In this document: positions 44,036 through 58,761 of the stretch, one piece after another
Position numbering within the stretch: position 1 is the first letter of the stretch
How the letters are laid out: every line of letters begins with the position of its first letter
NCBI GenBank assembly: GCA_964017065.1
Contig: OZ024792.1
Coordinates: 3,591,754 to 3,655,753 of the forward strand
Reading direction: 5' to 3'
Length of the DNA stretch: 64,000 nt
Source: Haliclona indistincta
Lineage: Eukaryota > Porifera > Demospongiae > Haplosclerida > Chalinidae
Program-made: the position numbers and the translations under genes
Notes under the pieces: model-generated
Told to the model about the DNA's origin: nothing
Databases searched by the model: none
What the model saw: the letters and a program-made list of their open reading frames with translations, nothing else

Positions 44036-47000
44036 GGGACCCCAGTAGTGCACCGTTGGGGTTTTTTGAATTCGCAGTCCGACCCCAGTGGTGCACCCCG
44101 GTAGGGTTTTGTGAATTCGCAGTCCGACCCCAATGGTGCACCCTTGCAGTTTTGAGAATTCGCAGTGGGACCCCAATGGTGCACCCTTGGGGATTTGTGA
44201 ATTCGCGGTGGGACCCCAATAGTGCACCCTTGGGGTTTTGTGAATTCGCAGTCGGACCCCAATGGTGCACCCTTGGGGTTTTGTGAGTTCGTGGTCGGAC
44301 CCCCGTGGTGCACCCTTTGGGTTTTGTGAATCTGCTGTGGGATCCCAGTGATGCATCCTTAAGGTTTTGTGAATTTGAGGTGGGACCCCAATAGTGCTCC
44401 CTAGGGGTTTTGTGAATTTGCGGTGGGACCGCAATGGTGCATCCTTGGGGTTTTGTGAATTCGCGGTGGGACCCCAATGGTGCACCATTGGTGTTTTGTG
44501 AATTCGTGGTGGGACCACATTGGTGCACCCTTGGGGTTTTTAAATTCGCAGTGGTCCCCAGTGGTGCACTCTTGTGGTTTTGTGAATTCGCAGTGGGACC
44601 CCAGTTGTGCACCCTAGCGTTTTTGTGAATTCACAGTTGGAACCCAATGGTGCACCCTTGGGGTTTTGTGAATTCGTGGTGGAACCCCAATGGTGCACCC
44701 TTGGGGTTTTGTGAAGTGGCGGTGGGACCCCAATAGTGCACCCTTGGGGTTTTGTGAATTCGCGGTGGGACCCCAATGGTGCACAATTGGGGTTTTGTGA
44801 ATTCGCGGAGGGACCCCCATGGTGCACCTTTGGGGTTTTGTGAATTCGTGGTGGGACCCCAAAGGTGCAACCATGGGGTTTCGTGAATTCGCAGTGGGAC
44901 CACTGTGGTGCACCCTTGGGGTTTTGTGAATTGGCGGTGGGACCCCAGTGGTGCACCCTTGGGGTTTTGGAAATTCGCAGTGGGACCCCAATGGTGCACC
45001 CTTGAGGTTTTGTGAATTCGCAATGGGACCCCAGTGGTGCACCCTAAGGGTTTTGTGAATTCGCGGTGAGACCACAATGGTGCACCCTTGGAGTTTTGTG
45101 AATTCACAGTGGGACCCCAATTGTGCACCAATGGGGTTCTTTGAATTCGCGGTGGGACCCCAATGGTGCACACTTGTGGTTTTGTGAATTCGCGGTGGAA
45201 CCCCAATGGTGCACCCTTGGGGTTATTTGATGTCTCGGTCGAACCCAATTGGTGCACCCTTGGGGTTTTGTGAATTCTCGGTGGGACCCCAATGGTGCAC
45301 CCTTGGGGTTTTGTGTATTCGCAGTGGGACCGCAGTGGTGCACCCTTGGGGTTTTGTGAATTCGCAGTCGGACCCCAATAGTGCACCCTTGGGGTTTTGT
45401 GAATTCGCGGTGGGACCCCAATTGTGCACCCTTGGGGTTTTGTGAATTCGCGGTGGGACCCCAATTGTGCACCCTTGGGTATTGTTAATTTGCAGTGGGA
45501 CCCCAGTGGGGCACCCTTGGGGTTTTGTAAATTCTTGATGGGACCCCAGTGGTTCACCCTTGGGGATTTGGAAATTCGCAGTGGGACCCCAGTAGTGCAC
45601 CGTTGGGGTTTTTTGAATTCGCAGTCCGACCCCAGTGGTGCACCCCAGAAGGGTTTTGTGAATTCGCAGTCCTACCCCAATAATGCACCCTTGCAGTTTT
45701 GAGATTTCGAAGCGGGACCCCAATGGTGCACCCTTGGGGTTTTGTGAATTCGCGGAGAGACCCCAATCGTGCAACCTTGGGTATTTTTGAATTCGCAGTG
45801 GGACCACAGTGGAGCACCCTTGGGGATTTGTGAATTTCGCGATGGGACCCCAATAGTGCACCCTTGGGGTTTTGTGAATTCGCAGTCGGACCCCAATGGT
45901 GCACCCTTGGGGTTTTATGAATTCGTGGTCAGACCCGAGTGGTGCATCCTTGGGATTTTGAGAATCTGCAGTGCGATCCCAGTGGTGCATCCTTAAGGTT
46001 TTGTGAATTTGAGGTGGGACCCCAATAGTGCTCCCTAGGGGTTTTGTGAATTCGCAGTGGGACCCCAATGGTGCACCCTTGGGGTTTTGTGAATTCGCGG
46101 TGGGACCCCAATGGTGGTACCTTAGGGTTTTGTGAATTCGCGGTGGGACCCCAATGGTGCACCCTTGGGGTTTTGTGAATTCGCCGTGGGACCCCAGTGG
46201 TGCACCATTGGTGTTTTGTGAATTCGCGGTGGGAACCCATTGGTGCACCCTTGGGGTTTTTTAATTCGCAGTGGTCCCCAGTGGTGCACTCTTGGAGTTT
46301 TGTGAATTCGCAGTGGGACCCAAATTGTGCACCCTAGCGTTTTTGTGAATTCGCAGTTGGAACCCAATGGTGCACCCTTGGGGTTTAGTGAATTCGCAGT
46401 GGGACCCCAATGGTGCCGTTGGGGGTTTGTGAATTCGCGGTGGGACCCCAATTGTGCACCCTTGGATTTTGTGAATTCGCAGTGGGACACCAGTGGTGCT
46501 CCCTTGGGGTTTTGTAAATTCTTGATGGGACCCCAGTGGTGCACCCTTGGGGTTTGGTGAATTTGCAGTTGGACCCCAGTGGTGGACACTTGGGGTTTTG
46601 TGAATTCGCGGTGGGACCCCAATAGTGCACCCTTGGGGTTTTGAGAATTCGCAGTGGGAACCCAATGGTAAACCCTTGGGGTTTAGTGAATTCGCGGTGG
46701 GACCCCAATGGTGAAACCTTAGGGTTTTATGAATTCGCGGTGGGACCCCAATGGTGCGCCCTTGGGGTTTTGTGAATTCGCGGTGGGACCCTAATGGTGC
46801 ACCCTTAGGGTTTTGTGAATTCGCGGTGGGACCCCTAAGGTGCCACCAAGGGGTTTCGTTAATTCGCGGTGGGACCCCAATGGTGCAACCTAGGGGTTTT
46901 GTGATTTCGTGGTGGGACTTAAATGGTGCACCATTGGGGTTTTGTGAATTCGCGGTGGGACCCCTAAGGTGCCACCAAGGGGTTTCGTTAATTCGCGGTT

Positions 47001-50000
47001 GGACCCCAGTGGTGCACCCTTGGGGTTTTGTGAATTCGCAGTGGGACCCAAGTGGTGCACCCTAAGGGTTTTGTGAATTCGCGGTCGGACCCCAATGGTG
47101 CATCCTTGGGGTATTGTGAATTCGCAGTGGGACCCCAATTGTGCACCCATGGTGTTCTTTGAATTCGCGGTGGGACCCCAGTGGTGCACCCTTGGGATTT
47201 TTGGAATTCGCAGTGTGACCCCTGTGGTGCACCCTAAGGGTTTTATGATTTCGCGGTGGGACCCCAATGGTGCACCCTTGGGGTTTTGTTAATTCGCTGT
47301 GTGACCCCAATGGTGCACCCTTGGGGTTTTGTTAAATCGCGGTGGATCCGCAATGGTGCACCCTTGGGGTTTTTTGATGTCGCGGTGGAACCCAAATGAT
47401 GCATCCGTGGGGTTGTGTGAATTCGCGGTGGGACTCCAATGGTGCACCCTTTGGGTTTTGTGAATTCACGGTGGGACCCCAATGGTGCACCCTTGGGGTT
47501 TTGTGAATTCGCGGTGGGACCCCAATGGTGCACCTTTGGGGTTTTGTGAATTCGCGGTGGGACCCCAATGGTGCACCCTTGGTGTTTAATGAATTCGCGG
47601 TGGGACCCCAATGGAGCACACTTGTGGTTTTGTGAATTCGCGGTGTAACCCCAATGGTGCACCCTTGGGGTTTTTTGATGTCTCGGTGGAACCCAATTGG
47701 TGCACCCTTGGGGTTTTGTGAATTCGCGGAGGGACCCCAAATGTGCACCCTTGTGGTTTTGTGTATTCGCGGTGGGACCCCAATGGTGCACCCTTGGGCT
47801 TTTGTGAATTCTCTGTGTGACCCCAATGGTGCACCCTTGGGGTTTTGTGAATTCGCGGAGGGACCCCAAATATGCACCCTTGTGGTTTTGTGTATTCGTG
47901 GTGGGACCCCAATGGTGCACCCTTGGGGTTTTGTGTATTCTCGGTGTGACCCCAATGGTGCACCCTTGGGGTTTTGTGTATTCGCAGTGGGACCCCAGTG
48001 GTGCACCCTTCGGGTTTTGTGAATTCGCAGTGGGACCCCAATGGTGCACCCTTGGGTTTTTATGAATTCGCGGTGGGACCCCATTAGTGCACCCTTTGGG
48101 TTTTTGTGAATTCGCGGTGTGAACCCAATGGTGCACCCTTGGTGTTTTATGAATTCGCGGTGGGACCCCAATGGTGCACCGTTGGGGTTTTGTGAATTCG
48201 CGGTGGGACCCAATTGTGCACCCTTGGGTTTTGTGAATTCGCAGTGAGACCCCAGTGGTGCACCCTTGGGGTTTTGTAAATTCTTGAAGGGACCCCAGTG
48301 GTGCACCCTTGGGGTTTTGGAAATACGCAGTGGGACCCCAGTGGTGCACCCTTGGGGTTTTGTGAATTCGCAGTGGGACCCCAGTGGTGCACCCTTCGGG
48401 TTTTGTGTATTTGCGATGGGACCCCAGTGGTGCACCCTTGGGGTTTTGGAAATTCGCAGTGGGACCCCAGTGTTGCACCCTAGGGGTTTGGTGAATTTGC
48501 AGTGGGACCCCAGTGGTGCACCCTTGGGGTTTTGTGAATTCGCGGTGGGACCCCAATAGTGCACCCTTGCGGTTTTGAGAATTCGCGGTGGGAACCCAAT
48601 GGTGAACCCTTGGGGTTTTGTGAATTCTCGGTGGGCCCCAATGGTGAAACCTTAGGGTTTTATGAATTCGCGGAGGCACCCAAATGGTGCACCCTTGGGG
48701 TTTTGTGAATTCGCAGTGGGACCCCAATGGTGCACTCTTGGGGTTTTGTGAATTCGCGGTATGACCCCAATGGTGCACCATTGGGGTTTTGTGAATTCCC
48801 GGTTGGACCCAAATGGTGCACCCTTGGGGTTTTGTGAATTCGCGTTGGGACCCCAATTGTGCACCCTTGGGGTTTTGTGAATTCGCGGTGTGATTATAGT
48901 AGTGCACCCTAGGGGTTTTCTTAATTCACAGTTGGACCCCAGTGGTGCACCCTTGGGGTTTGGTTTATTCGCAGTGGGACCCCAATGGTGCACTCTTGGG
49001 GTTTTGTGAATTCGCGGTATGACCCCAATGGTGCACCCTTGGGGTTTTGTGAATTCCCGGTTGGACCCAAATGGTGCACCCTTGGGGTTTTGTGAATTCG
49101 CGGTGGGACCACAATAGTGCACCCTTGGAGTTTTGTGAATTCGCGGTGGGAACCCAACGGTGCAACCTTGGGGTTTATTGAATTCGCAGTGGGACCACAA
49201 TATTGCACCCTTGGGGTTTTGTGAATTCGTGGTCGGACCCCAGTGGTGCACCCTTGGTAGTTTTATGAATTCGCAGTGGGACCCCAATGGTGCACCCTTG
49301 GGGTATTGTGAATTCGCAGTGGGACCCCAATTGTGCACCCAAGGGGTTCTTTGAATTCGCAGTGGGACCCCAGTGGTGCACCCTAGGGGTTTGGTGAATT
49401 TGCAGTGGGACCCCAGTGGTGCACCCTTGGGGTTTTGTGAATTCGCGGTGGGACCCCAATAGTGCACCCTTGCGGTTTTGAGAATTCGCGGTGGGAACCC
49501 AATGGTGAACCCTTGGGGTTTTGTGAATTCTCGGTGGGACCCCAATGGTGAAACCTTAGGGTTTTATGAATTCGCGGAGGCACCCAAATGGTGCACCCTT
49601 GGGGTTTTGTGAATTCGCAGTGGGACCCCAATGGTGCACCCTTGGGGTTTTGTGAATTCGCGGTATGACCCCAATGGTGCACCCTTGGGGTTTTGTGAAT
49701 TCCCGGTTGGACCCAAATGGTGCACCCTTGGGGTTTTGTGAATTCGCGTTGGGACCCCAATGGTGCACCCTTGTGGTTTTGTGAATTCGCGGTGTGATTA
49801 TAGTAGTGCACCCTAGGGGTTTTCTTAATTCACAGTTGGACCCCAGTGGTGCACCCTTGGGGTTTTGTTTATTCGCGGTGGGACCCCGGTAGTGCACCCT
49901 TGGGGTTTTGTAAATTCGCAAATCGACCCAAGTGGTGCACCCCCGGGGTTTTGTGTATTCGCTGTGGGACCCCAATAGTGCACCCTTGCAGTTTTGAGAA

Positions 50001-53000
50001 TTCGCGGTGAGACCCCAATGGTGAACCATGGGGGTTTTGTGAATTCGCGGTGGGACCCCAACGGTGCAACCTTGGGGTTTTTTGAATTCGCAGTGGGACC
50101 ACAGTGGTGCACCCTTGGGGTTTTGTGAATTCGCGGTGGGACCACAATAGTGCACCCTTAGAGTTTTGTGAATTCGCAGTGGGACCCCAATGGTGCACAC
50201 TTGGGGTTTTGTGAATTCGCGGTGAGACCCCAGTGGTGCACCCTTGGTAGTTTTATGAATTCGCAGTGGGACCCCAGTGGTGCACCCTAAGGGTTTTGTG
50301 AATTCGCGGTCGGACCCCAATGGTGCACCCTTGGGGTATTGTGAATTCGCAGTGGGACCCCAATTGTGCACCCATGGGGTTCTTTGAATTCGCGGTGGGT
50401 CCCCAGTGGTGCACCCTTGGTAGTTTTATGAATTCGCAGTGGGACCCCAGTGGTGCACCCTAAGGGTTTTGTGAATTCGCGGTCGGACCCCAATGGTGCA
50501 CCCTTGGGGTATTGTGAATTCGCAGTGGGACCCCAATTGTGCACCCATGGGGTTCTTTGAATTCGCGGTGGGACCCCAGTGGTGCACCCTTGGGATTTTT
50601 TGAATTCGCAGTGGGACCCCTGTGGTGCACCCTAAGGTTTTTATGATTTCGCGGTGGGACCCCGATGGTGCACCCTTGGGGTTTTGTTAATTCGCTGTGT
50701 AACCCCAATGGTGCACCCTTGGGGTTTTGTTAATTCGCGGTGGATCCGCAATGGAGCACCCTTGGGGTTTTTTGATGTCGCGGTGGAACCCTAATAATGC
50801 ATCAGTGGGGTTGTGTGAATACGCGGTGGGACTCCAATAGTGCACCCTTTGGGTTTTGTGAATTCACAGTGGGACCCCAATGGTGCACCCTTGGGGTTTT
50901 GTGAATTCGCGGTGGGACCCCAATGGTGCTCCTTTGGGGTTTTGTGAATTCGCTGTGGTACCCAAATGGTGCACCCTTGGTGTTTAATGAATTCGCGGTG
51001 GGACCCCAATGGTGCACACTTGTGGTTTTGTGAATTCGCGGTGGAACCCCAATGGTGCACCCTTGGGGTTTTTTGATGTCTCGGTGGAACCCAATTGGTG
51101 CACCCTTGGGGTTTTGTGAATTCGCGGAGGGACCCCAAATGTGCACCCTTGTGGTTTTGTGTATTCGCGGTGGGACCCCAATGGTGCACCCTTGGGCTTT
51201 TGTGAATTCTCTGTGTGACCCCAATGGTGCACCCTTGGGGTTTTGTGAATTCGCGGAGGGACCCCAAATGTGCACCCTTGTGGTTTTGTGTATTCGCGGA
51301 GGGACCCCAAATGTGCACCCTTGTGGTTTTGTGTATTCGTGGTGGGACCCCAATGGTGCACCCTTGGGGTTTTGTGTATTCTCGGTGTGACCCCAATGGT
51401 GCACCCTTGGGGTTTTGTGTATTCGCAGTGGGACCCCAGTGGTGCACCCTTGGGGTTTTGTGAATTCGCAGTGGGACCCCAATGGTGCACCCTTGGGTTT
51501 TTATGAATTCGCGGTGGGACCCCATTAGTGCACCCTTTGGGTTTTTGTGAATTCGCGGTGTGAACCCAATGGTGCACCCTTGGTGTTTTATGAATTCGCG
51601 GTGGGACCCCAATGGTGCACCGTTGGGGTTTTGTGAATTCGCGGTGGGACCCAATTGTGCACCCTTGGGTTTTGTGAATTCGCAGTGAGACCCCAGTGGT
51701 GCACCCTTGGGGTTTTGTAAATTCTTGAAGGGACCCCAGTGGTGCACCCTTGGGGTTTTCGAAATACGCAGTGGGACCCCAGTGGTGCACCCTTGGGATT
51801 TTTTGAGTTCGCAGTGGGACCCCTGTGGTGCACCCTAAGGGTTTTATGATTTCGCGGTGGGACCCCGATGGTGCACCCTTGGGGTTTTGTTAATTCGCTG
51901 TGTAACCCCAATGGTGCACCCTTGGGGTTTTGTTAATTCGCGGTGGATCCGCAATGGAGCACCCTTGGGGTTTTTTGATGTCGCGGTGGAACCCTAATAA
52001 TGCATCAGTGGGGTTGTGTGAATACGCGGTGGGACTCCAATAGTGCACCCTTTGGGTTTTGTGAATTCACAGTGGGACCCCAATGGTGCACCCTTGGGGT
52101 TTTGTGAATTCGCGGTGGGACCCCAATGGTGCTCCTTTGGGGTTTTGTGAATTCGCTGTGGTACCCAAATGGTGCACCCTTGGTGTTTAATGAATTCGCG
52201 GTGGGACCCCAATGGTGCACACTTGTGGTTTTGTGAATTCGCGGTGGAACCCCAATGGTGCACCCTTGGGGTTTTTTGATGTCTCGGTGGAACCCAATTG
52301 GTGCACCCTCGGGGTTTTGTGAATTCGCGGAGGGACCCCCAATGTGCACCCTTGTGGTTTTGTTCATTCGCGGTGGGACCCAATGGTGCACCCTTGGGGT
52401 TTTGTGAATTCTCGGTGTGACCCCAATAGTGCACCCTTGCGGTTTTGAGAATTCGCTTTGGGAACCCAATGGTGAACCCTTGGGGTTTTGTGAATTCTCG
52501 GTGGGACCCCAATGGTGAAACCTTAGGGTTTTATGAATTCGCGGAGGCACCCAAATGGTGCACCCTTGGGGTTTTGTGAATTCGCAGTGGGACCCCAATG
52601 GTGCACCCTTGGGGTTTTGTGAATTCGCGGTATGACCCCAATGGTGCACCCTTGGGGTTTTGTGAATTCCCGGTTGGACCCAAATGGTGCACCCTTGGGG
52701 TTTTGTGAATTCGCGTTGGGACCCCAATGGTGCACCCTTGTGGTTTTGTGAATTCGCGGTGTGATTATAGTAGTGCACCCTAGGGGTTTTCTTAATTCAC
52801 AGTTGGACCCCAGTGGTGCACCCTTGGGGTTTTGTTTATTCGCGGTGGGACCCCGGTAGTGCACCCTTGGGGTTTTGAAAATTCGCAAATCGACCCCAGT
52901 GGTGCACCCCCGGGGTTTTGTGTATTCGCTGTGGGACCCCAATAGTGCACCCTTGCAGTTTTGAGAATTCGCGGTGAGACCCCAATGGTGAACCATGGGG

Positions 53001-56000
53001 GTTTTGTGAATTCGCGGTGGGACCCCAACGGTGCAACCTTGGGGTTTTTTGAATTCGCAGTGGGACCACAGTGGTGCACCCTTGGGGTTTTGTGAATTCG
53101 CGGTGGGACCACAATAGTGCACCCTTAGAGTTTTGTGAATTCGCAGTGGGACCCCAATGGTGCAAACTTGAGGTTTTGTGAATTCGCGGTGGGACCCCAG
53201 TGGTGCACCCTTGGTAGTTTTATGAATTCGCAGTGGGACCCCTGTGGTGCACCCTAAGGGTTTTATGATTTCGCGGTGGGACCCCGATGGTGCACCCTTG
53301 GGGTTTTGTTAATTCGCTGTGTGACCCCAATGGTGCACCCTTGGGGTTTTGTTAATTCGCGGTGGATCCGCAATGGAGCACCCTTGGGGTTTTTTGATGT
53401 CGCGGTGGAACCCTAATAATGCATCCGTGGGGTTGTGTGAATACGCGGTGGGACTCCAATGGTGCACCCTTTGGGTTTTGTGAATTCACAGTGGGACCCC
53501 AATGGTGCACCCTTGGGGTTTTGTGAATTCGCGGTGGGACCCCAATGGTGCTCCATTGGGGTTTTGTGAATTCGCTGTGGGACCCAATGGTGCACCCTTG
53601 GGGTTTTTTGATGTCTCGGTGGAACCCAATTGGTGCACCCTTGGGGTTTTGTGAATTCGCGGAGGGACCCCCAATGTGCACCCTTGTGGTTTTGTGCATT
53701 CGCGGTGGGACCCAATGGTGCACCCTTGGGGTTTTGTGAATTCTCGGTGTGACCCCAATGGTGAACCCTTGGGGTTTTGTGAATTCGCCTAGGGACCCCA
53801 AATGTGCATCCTTGTGGTTTTGTGTATTCGCGGTGGGACCCCAATGGTGCACCCTTGGGGTTTTGTGAATTCTCGGTGTGACACCAATGGAGCACCCTTG
53901 ATGTTTTGTGTATTCGCAGTGGGACCCCAGTGGTGCACCCTTGGGGTTTTGTGAATTCGCAGAGGGACACCAATGGTGCACCCTTGGGTTTTTGTGAATT
54001 CGCGGTGGGACCCCATTAGCGCACCCTTGGGGTTTTGTGAATTCGCGGCGGGAACCCAATGGTGCACCCTTGGTTTTTTGTGAATTCGCAGTGGGACCCC
54101 AGTGGTGCACCCTTGGGGTTTTGTAAATTCTTGAAGGGAACCCAGTGGTGAACCCTTGGGGTTTTGGAAATTCGCAGTGGGACCCCAGTGGTGCACCCTT
54201 GGGGTTTTGTGAATTCGCAGTGGGACCCCAGTGGTGCACCCTTTGGGTTTTGTGTATTTGCGATGGGACCCCAGTGGTGCACCCTTGGGGTTTTGGAAAT
54301 TCGCAGTGGGACCGTAGTGGTGCACCCTTGGGGTTTGGTGAATTTGCAGTGGGACCCCAGTGGTGCACCCTTGGGGTTTTGTGAATTCGCGGTGGGACCC
54401 CAATAGTGCACCCTTGGGGTTTTGAGAATTCGCGGTGGGAACCCAATGGTGAACCCTTGGGGTTTTGTTAATTCTCGGTGGGACCCCAATGGTGAAACCT
54501 TAGGGTTTTATGAATTCGCGGTGGCACCCAAATGGTGCACCCTTGGGTTTTGTGAATTTGCAGTGGGACCACAGTGGTGCACCCTTGGGGTTTTGTGAAT
54601 TCGCGGTGGGACCCCAATGGTGCACCCTTGGGGTTTTGTGAATTCGCGGTATGACCCCAATGGTGCACCCTTGGGGTTTTGTGAATTCCCGGTTGGACCC
54701 AAATGGTGCACCCTTGGGGTTTTGTGAATTCGCGTTGGGACCCCAATGGTGCACCCTTGAGGTTTTGTGAATTCGCGGTGTGATTCCAGTAGTGCACCCG
54801 TGGGGTTTTGTAAATTCGCAGTCCGACCCCAGTGGTGCACCCTCAGGGTTTTGTGTATTCGCTGTGGGACCCCAATAGTGCACCCTTGGGGTTTATTGAA
54901 TTCGCGGTTGGACCCCAATGGTGCACCCTTGCAGTTTTGAGAATTCGCGGTGGGACCCCAATGGTGCACCATGGGGGTTTTGTGAATTCGCGGTGGGAAC
55001 CCAACGGTGCAATCTTGGGGTTTATTGAATTCGAAGTGGGACCACAGTGGTGCACCCTTGGGGTTTTGTGAATTCGCGGTCGGACCCCAGTGGTGCTCCC
55101 TTGGTAGTTTTATGAATTCGCAGTGGGACCCCAGTGGTGCACCCTAAGGGTTTTGTGAATTCGCGGTCGGACCCCAATGGTGCAACCTTGGGGTATTGTG
55201 AATTCGCAGTGGGACCCCAATTGTGCACCCATGGGGTTCTTTGAATTCGCAGTGGGACCCCAGTGGTGCACACTTGGGATTTTTGGAATTCGCAGTGGGA
55301 CCACTGTGGTGCACCCTAAGGGTTTTATGATTTCGCGGTGGGACCCCAATGGTGCACCCTTGGGGTTTTGTTAATTCGCTGTGTGACCCCAATGGTGCAC
55401 CCTTGGGGTTTTGTTAATTCGCGGTGGATCCGCAATGGTGCACCCTTGGGGTTTTTTGATGTCGCGGTGGAACCCAAATGATGTTTCCGTGGGGTTGTGT
55501 GAATTCGCGGTGGGACTCCAATGGTGCACCCTTTGGGTTTTGTGAATTCACGGTGGGACCCCAATAGTGCACCCTTCAGGTTTTGTGAATTCGCGGTGGG
55601 ACCCCAATGGTGCACACTTGTGGTTTTGTGTATTCGCGGTGGGACCCCATTGGTGCACCCTTGGGGTTTTGTGAATTCTCGGTGTGACCCCAATGGTGCA
55701 CCCTTGGGGTTTTGTGTATTCTCAGTGGGACCCCAGTGGTGCACCCTTGGGGTTTTGTGAATTCGCAGTGGGACCCGAATGGTGCACCCATGGGTTTTTG
55801 TGAATTCGCGGTGGGACCCCATTAGTGCACCCTTGGGGTTTTGTGAATTCGCGGTGGGAACCCAATGGTGCACCGTTGGGGTTTTGTGAATTCTCGGTGT
55901 GACCCCAATGGTGCACCCTTGGGGTTTTGTGTATTCTCAGTGGGACCCCATTGGTGCACCCTTGGGGTTTTGTGAATTCGCAGTGGGACCCGAATGGTGC

Positions 56001-57129
56001 ACCCTTGGGTTTTTGTGAATTCGCGGTGGGACCCCATTGATGCACCCTTGGGGATTTGTGAATTCGCGGTGGGAACACAATGGTGCACCGTTGGGGTTTT
56101 GTGAATTCGCGGTGGGACCCAATTGTGCACCCTTGGGTTTTGTGAATTCGCAGTGGGACCCCAGTGGTGCACCCTTGGGGTTTGGAAATTCTTGAAGGGA
56201 CCCCATTGGTGCACCCTTGGGGTTTTGGAAATTCGCAGTGGGACCCCAGTGGTGCACCCTTGGGGTTTGTTGAATTTGCAGTGGGTCCCCAGTGGTGCAC
56301 CCTTGGGGTTTTGTGAATTCGCGGTGGGAACCCAATAGTGAACCCTTGGGGTTTTTTGAATTCTCGGTGGGACCCCAATGGTGAAACCTTAGGGTTTTAT
56401 GAATTCGCGGTGGCACCCAAATGGTGCACCCTTGGGTTTTGTGAATTTGCAGTGGGACCACAGTGGTGCACCCTTGGGGTTTTGTGAATTCGCGGTGGGA
56501 CCGCAATGGTGCACCCTTGGGGTATTGTGAATTCGCGGTTTGACCCAAATGGTGCACCCTTGGGGTTTTGTGAATTCGCGTTGGGACCCCAATGGTGCAC
56601 CCTTGGGGTTTTGTGAATTCGCGGTGTGATTCCAGTAGTGCCCCCTTGGGGTTTTGTTAATTCACAGTTGGACCCCAGTGGTGCACCTTTGGGGTTTTGT
56701 TTATTAGCGGTGGGATCCCGGTAGTGCACCCATGGGGTTTTGTAAATTCGCAATCCGACCCCAGTGTTGCACCCTCGGGGTTGTGTATTCGCTGTGGGAC
56801 CCCAATAGTGCACCCTTGGGGTTTATTGAATTCGCGGTGGGACCCCAATGGTGCACCCTTGCAGTTTTGGGAATTCGCGGTGGGACCCCAATGGTGCACC
56901 ATGGGGGTTTTGTGAATTCGCGGTGGGACCCCAACGGTGCAACCTTGGGGTTTTTTGAATTCGCAGTGGGACCACAGTGGTGCACCCTTGGGGTTTTGTG
57001 AATTCGCGGTGGGACCACAAAAGTGCACCCTTGGAGTTTTGTGAATTCGCAGTGGGACCCCAATGGTGCACCCTTGGGGTTTTGTGAATTTGAGGTTTGA
57101 CAACAATAGTGCTCCCTAGGGGTTTTGTG
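44036..57129 (+). repeat. Family A satellite, older variable arm (right)
   Basis: 13 kb of + orientation monomers, mainly CAATGGTGCAC with many private variants. Block duplications of different ages are visible: 44.04-44.6 against 45.59-46.3 kb, about 47.3-48.3 against 50.7-51.8 kb (offset about 3.4 kb), 49.46-50.26 against 52.43-53.23 kb (offset 2,967) and 50.63-51.10 against 51.83-52.30 kb (offset 1,203). A marker monomer with AAATTCTTGA recurs near 45,525, 46,510, 48,280, 51,720, 54,125 and 56,180. No non-satellite insertion or gene is seen. Confidence 0.93.
50248..50593 (+). repeat. Four-monomer (173-bp) tandem duplication
   Basis: The run GTAGTTTTATGAATTC ... CATGGGGTTCTTTGAATTC occurs twice in direct succession, at 50,248 and 50,421. 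The copies are close to identical; the first has GGTGGGTCCCC where the second has GGTGGGACCCC. It shows that block duplication in units of whole monomers still occurs in the old arm. Confidence 0.8.
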
Positions 57130-58761
57130 AATCGCATAAGACGCAAGCCCCAAGGGACTTACAATTCGCAAATGTCGCAAGCCCTTTGGGGGACAAAGTG
57201 GCTTACAAGACGCAAAAGTCGCAAGCCCTTTGGGCGACCAAGGGGCTTACAGGTCGCAAAAGTCGCAAGCCCTTTGGGGGACCAAGGGGCTTACAAGTCG
57301 CAAAAGTCGCAATCCCTTTGGGGGAACAAGGGGCTTACAAGTCGCAAAAGTCGCAAGCCCTTTGGGGTACCAAGGGGCTTACAAGTCGCAAAAGTCGCAA
57401 GCCCTTTGGGGGACAAAGGGGCTTACAAGACTTTGCAGTCGCAATCCCTTTGGGCGACCAAGGGGCTTACAGGTCGCAAAAGTCGCAAGCTCTTTGGGGG
57501 ACCAAGGGGCTTACAAGTCGCAAAAGTCGCAAGCGCTTCGGGGGACCAAGGGGCTTACAAGTCGCAAAAGTCGCGAGCCCTACAAGTCGCAAAAGTCGCA
57601 AGCCCTTTGGGGGACCCAGGGGCTTACAAGTCGCAAAAGTCGCAAAAGCGCAAGCCCTTTGGGGGAGCAAGGGGCTTACAAGTCGCAAAAGTCGCAAAAG
57701 TCGCAAGCCCTTTGGGGGACAAAGGGGCTTACAAGACTTTGCAGTCGCAAGCCATTTGGGTTACCAAGTGGCTTACAAGTCACAAATGTCGCAAGCCCTT
57801 TGGGGGACCAAGGGGCTTACAAGTCGCAAAAGTCGCAAGCCCTTTGGGGGACCAAGGAGCTTACAAGTCGCAAAAATCGCAAAAGACGCAAGCCCTTTGG
57901 GGGACCAAGGGACTTACAAGTCGCAAATGTCGCAAGCCCTTTGGGGGACCAAGGGGCTTACAAGTCGCAAAAGTCGCAAGCCCTTTGCAAGACCAAGGGG
58001 CTTACCAGTCGCAAAAGTCGCAAGCCCTTTGTGGGACCGAGGGGCTTACAAGTCGCAAAAGTCGTAAGCCCTTTCGGGGACCAAGGGGCTTACAAGTCGC
58101 AAAAGTCGCAAGCCCTTTGGGGGACAAAGGGGCTTACAAGACGCAAAAGTCGCAAGCCCTTTGGGGGACCAAGGGGCTTACAAGTCGTAAAAGTCGCAAG
58201 CCCTTTGGGAGACCAAGGAGCTTACAAGTCGCAAAAGTCGCAAGCCCTTTGGGGACCAAGGGGCTTACAAGTCGTAAAATTCGCAAGCCCTTTGGGGGAC
58301 CAATTGGCTTACAAGTTGCAAAAGTCGCAAGCCCTTTGGGGACCAAGGGGCTTACAAGTCGTAAAAGTCGCAAGCCGTTTGGGCGACCAAGGGGCTGACA
58401 GGTCACAAAAGTCGCAAAAGTAGCAACCCTTTGGAGGACCAAGGGGCTTACAAGTCGCAAAAGTCGCAAGCCCTTTGAAGGACCAAGGGGCTTACAAGTC
58501 GCAGAAATCGCAAAAGTCGCAAGCCCTTTGGGGGACCAAGGGGCTTACAATTCGCAAAAGTCGCAAGCCCTTTGGGGGACCAAGGGGCTTACAAGTCGCT
58601 AAAGTCGCAAGCCCTTTGGGGGACCAAGAGGCTTACAAGTCGCAAAAGTCGCAAGATCTTTTGGGGACAAAGGGGCTTACAAGTCGCAAAAGTCGCAAGC
58701 CCTTTGGGGGACCAAAGGGCTTACAAGTCGCAAAAGTCGCAAGCCCTTTGTGGGACCAAGG
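57130..58761 (+). repeat. Family B satellite, long + array
   Basis: About 37 units of 43-44 bp. It begins at the same sequence junction as 42,790 (GGGGTTTTGTGAATCGCA, then AGACGCAAGCCC). Variation includes units with one extra AAAGTCGC word and units with a CTTTGCAGTCGC variant (57,430 and 57,732). The 433-codon frame across it (57,097-58,398) is a repeat artefact, since this strand lacks stops in every frame. Confidence 0.93.

Noticed and set aside
57097..58398. 433-codon + frame rich in Ser-Arg-Lys motifs, resembling a basic repeat protein
   Set aside because: It is the family B unit read through; the + strand of the unit has no stops in any frame, and the neighbouring frames give equally long products.
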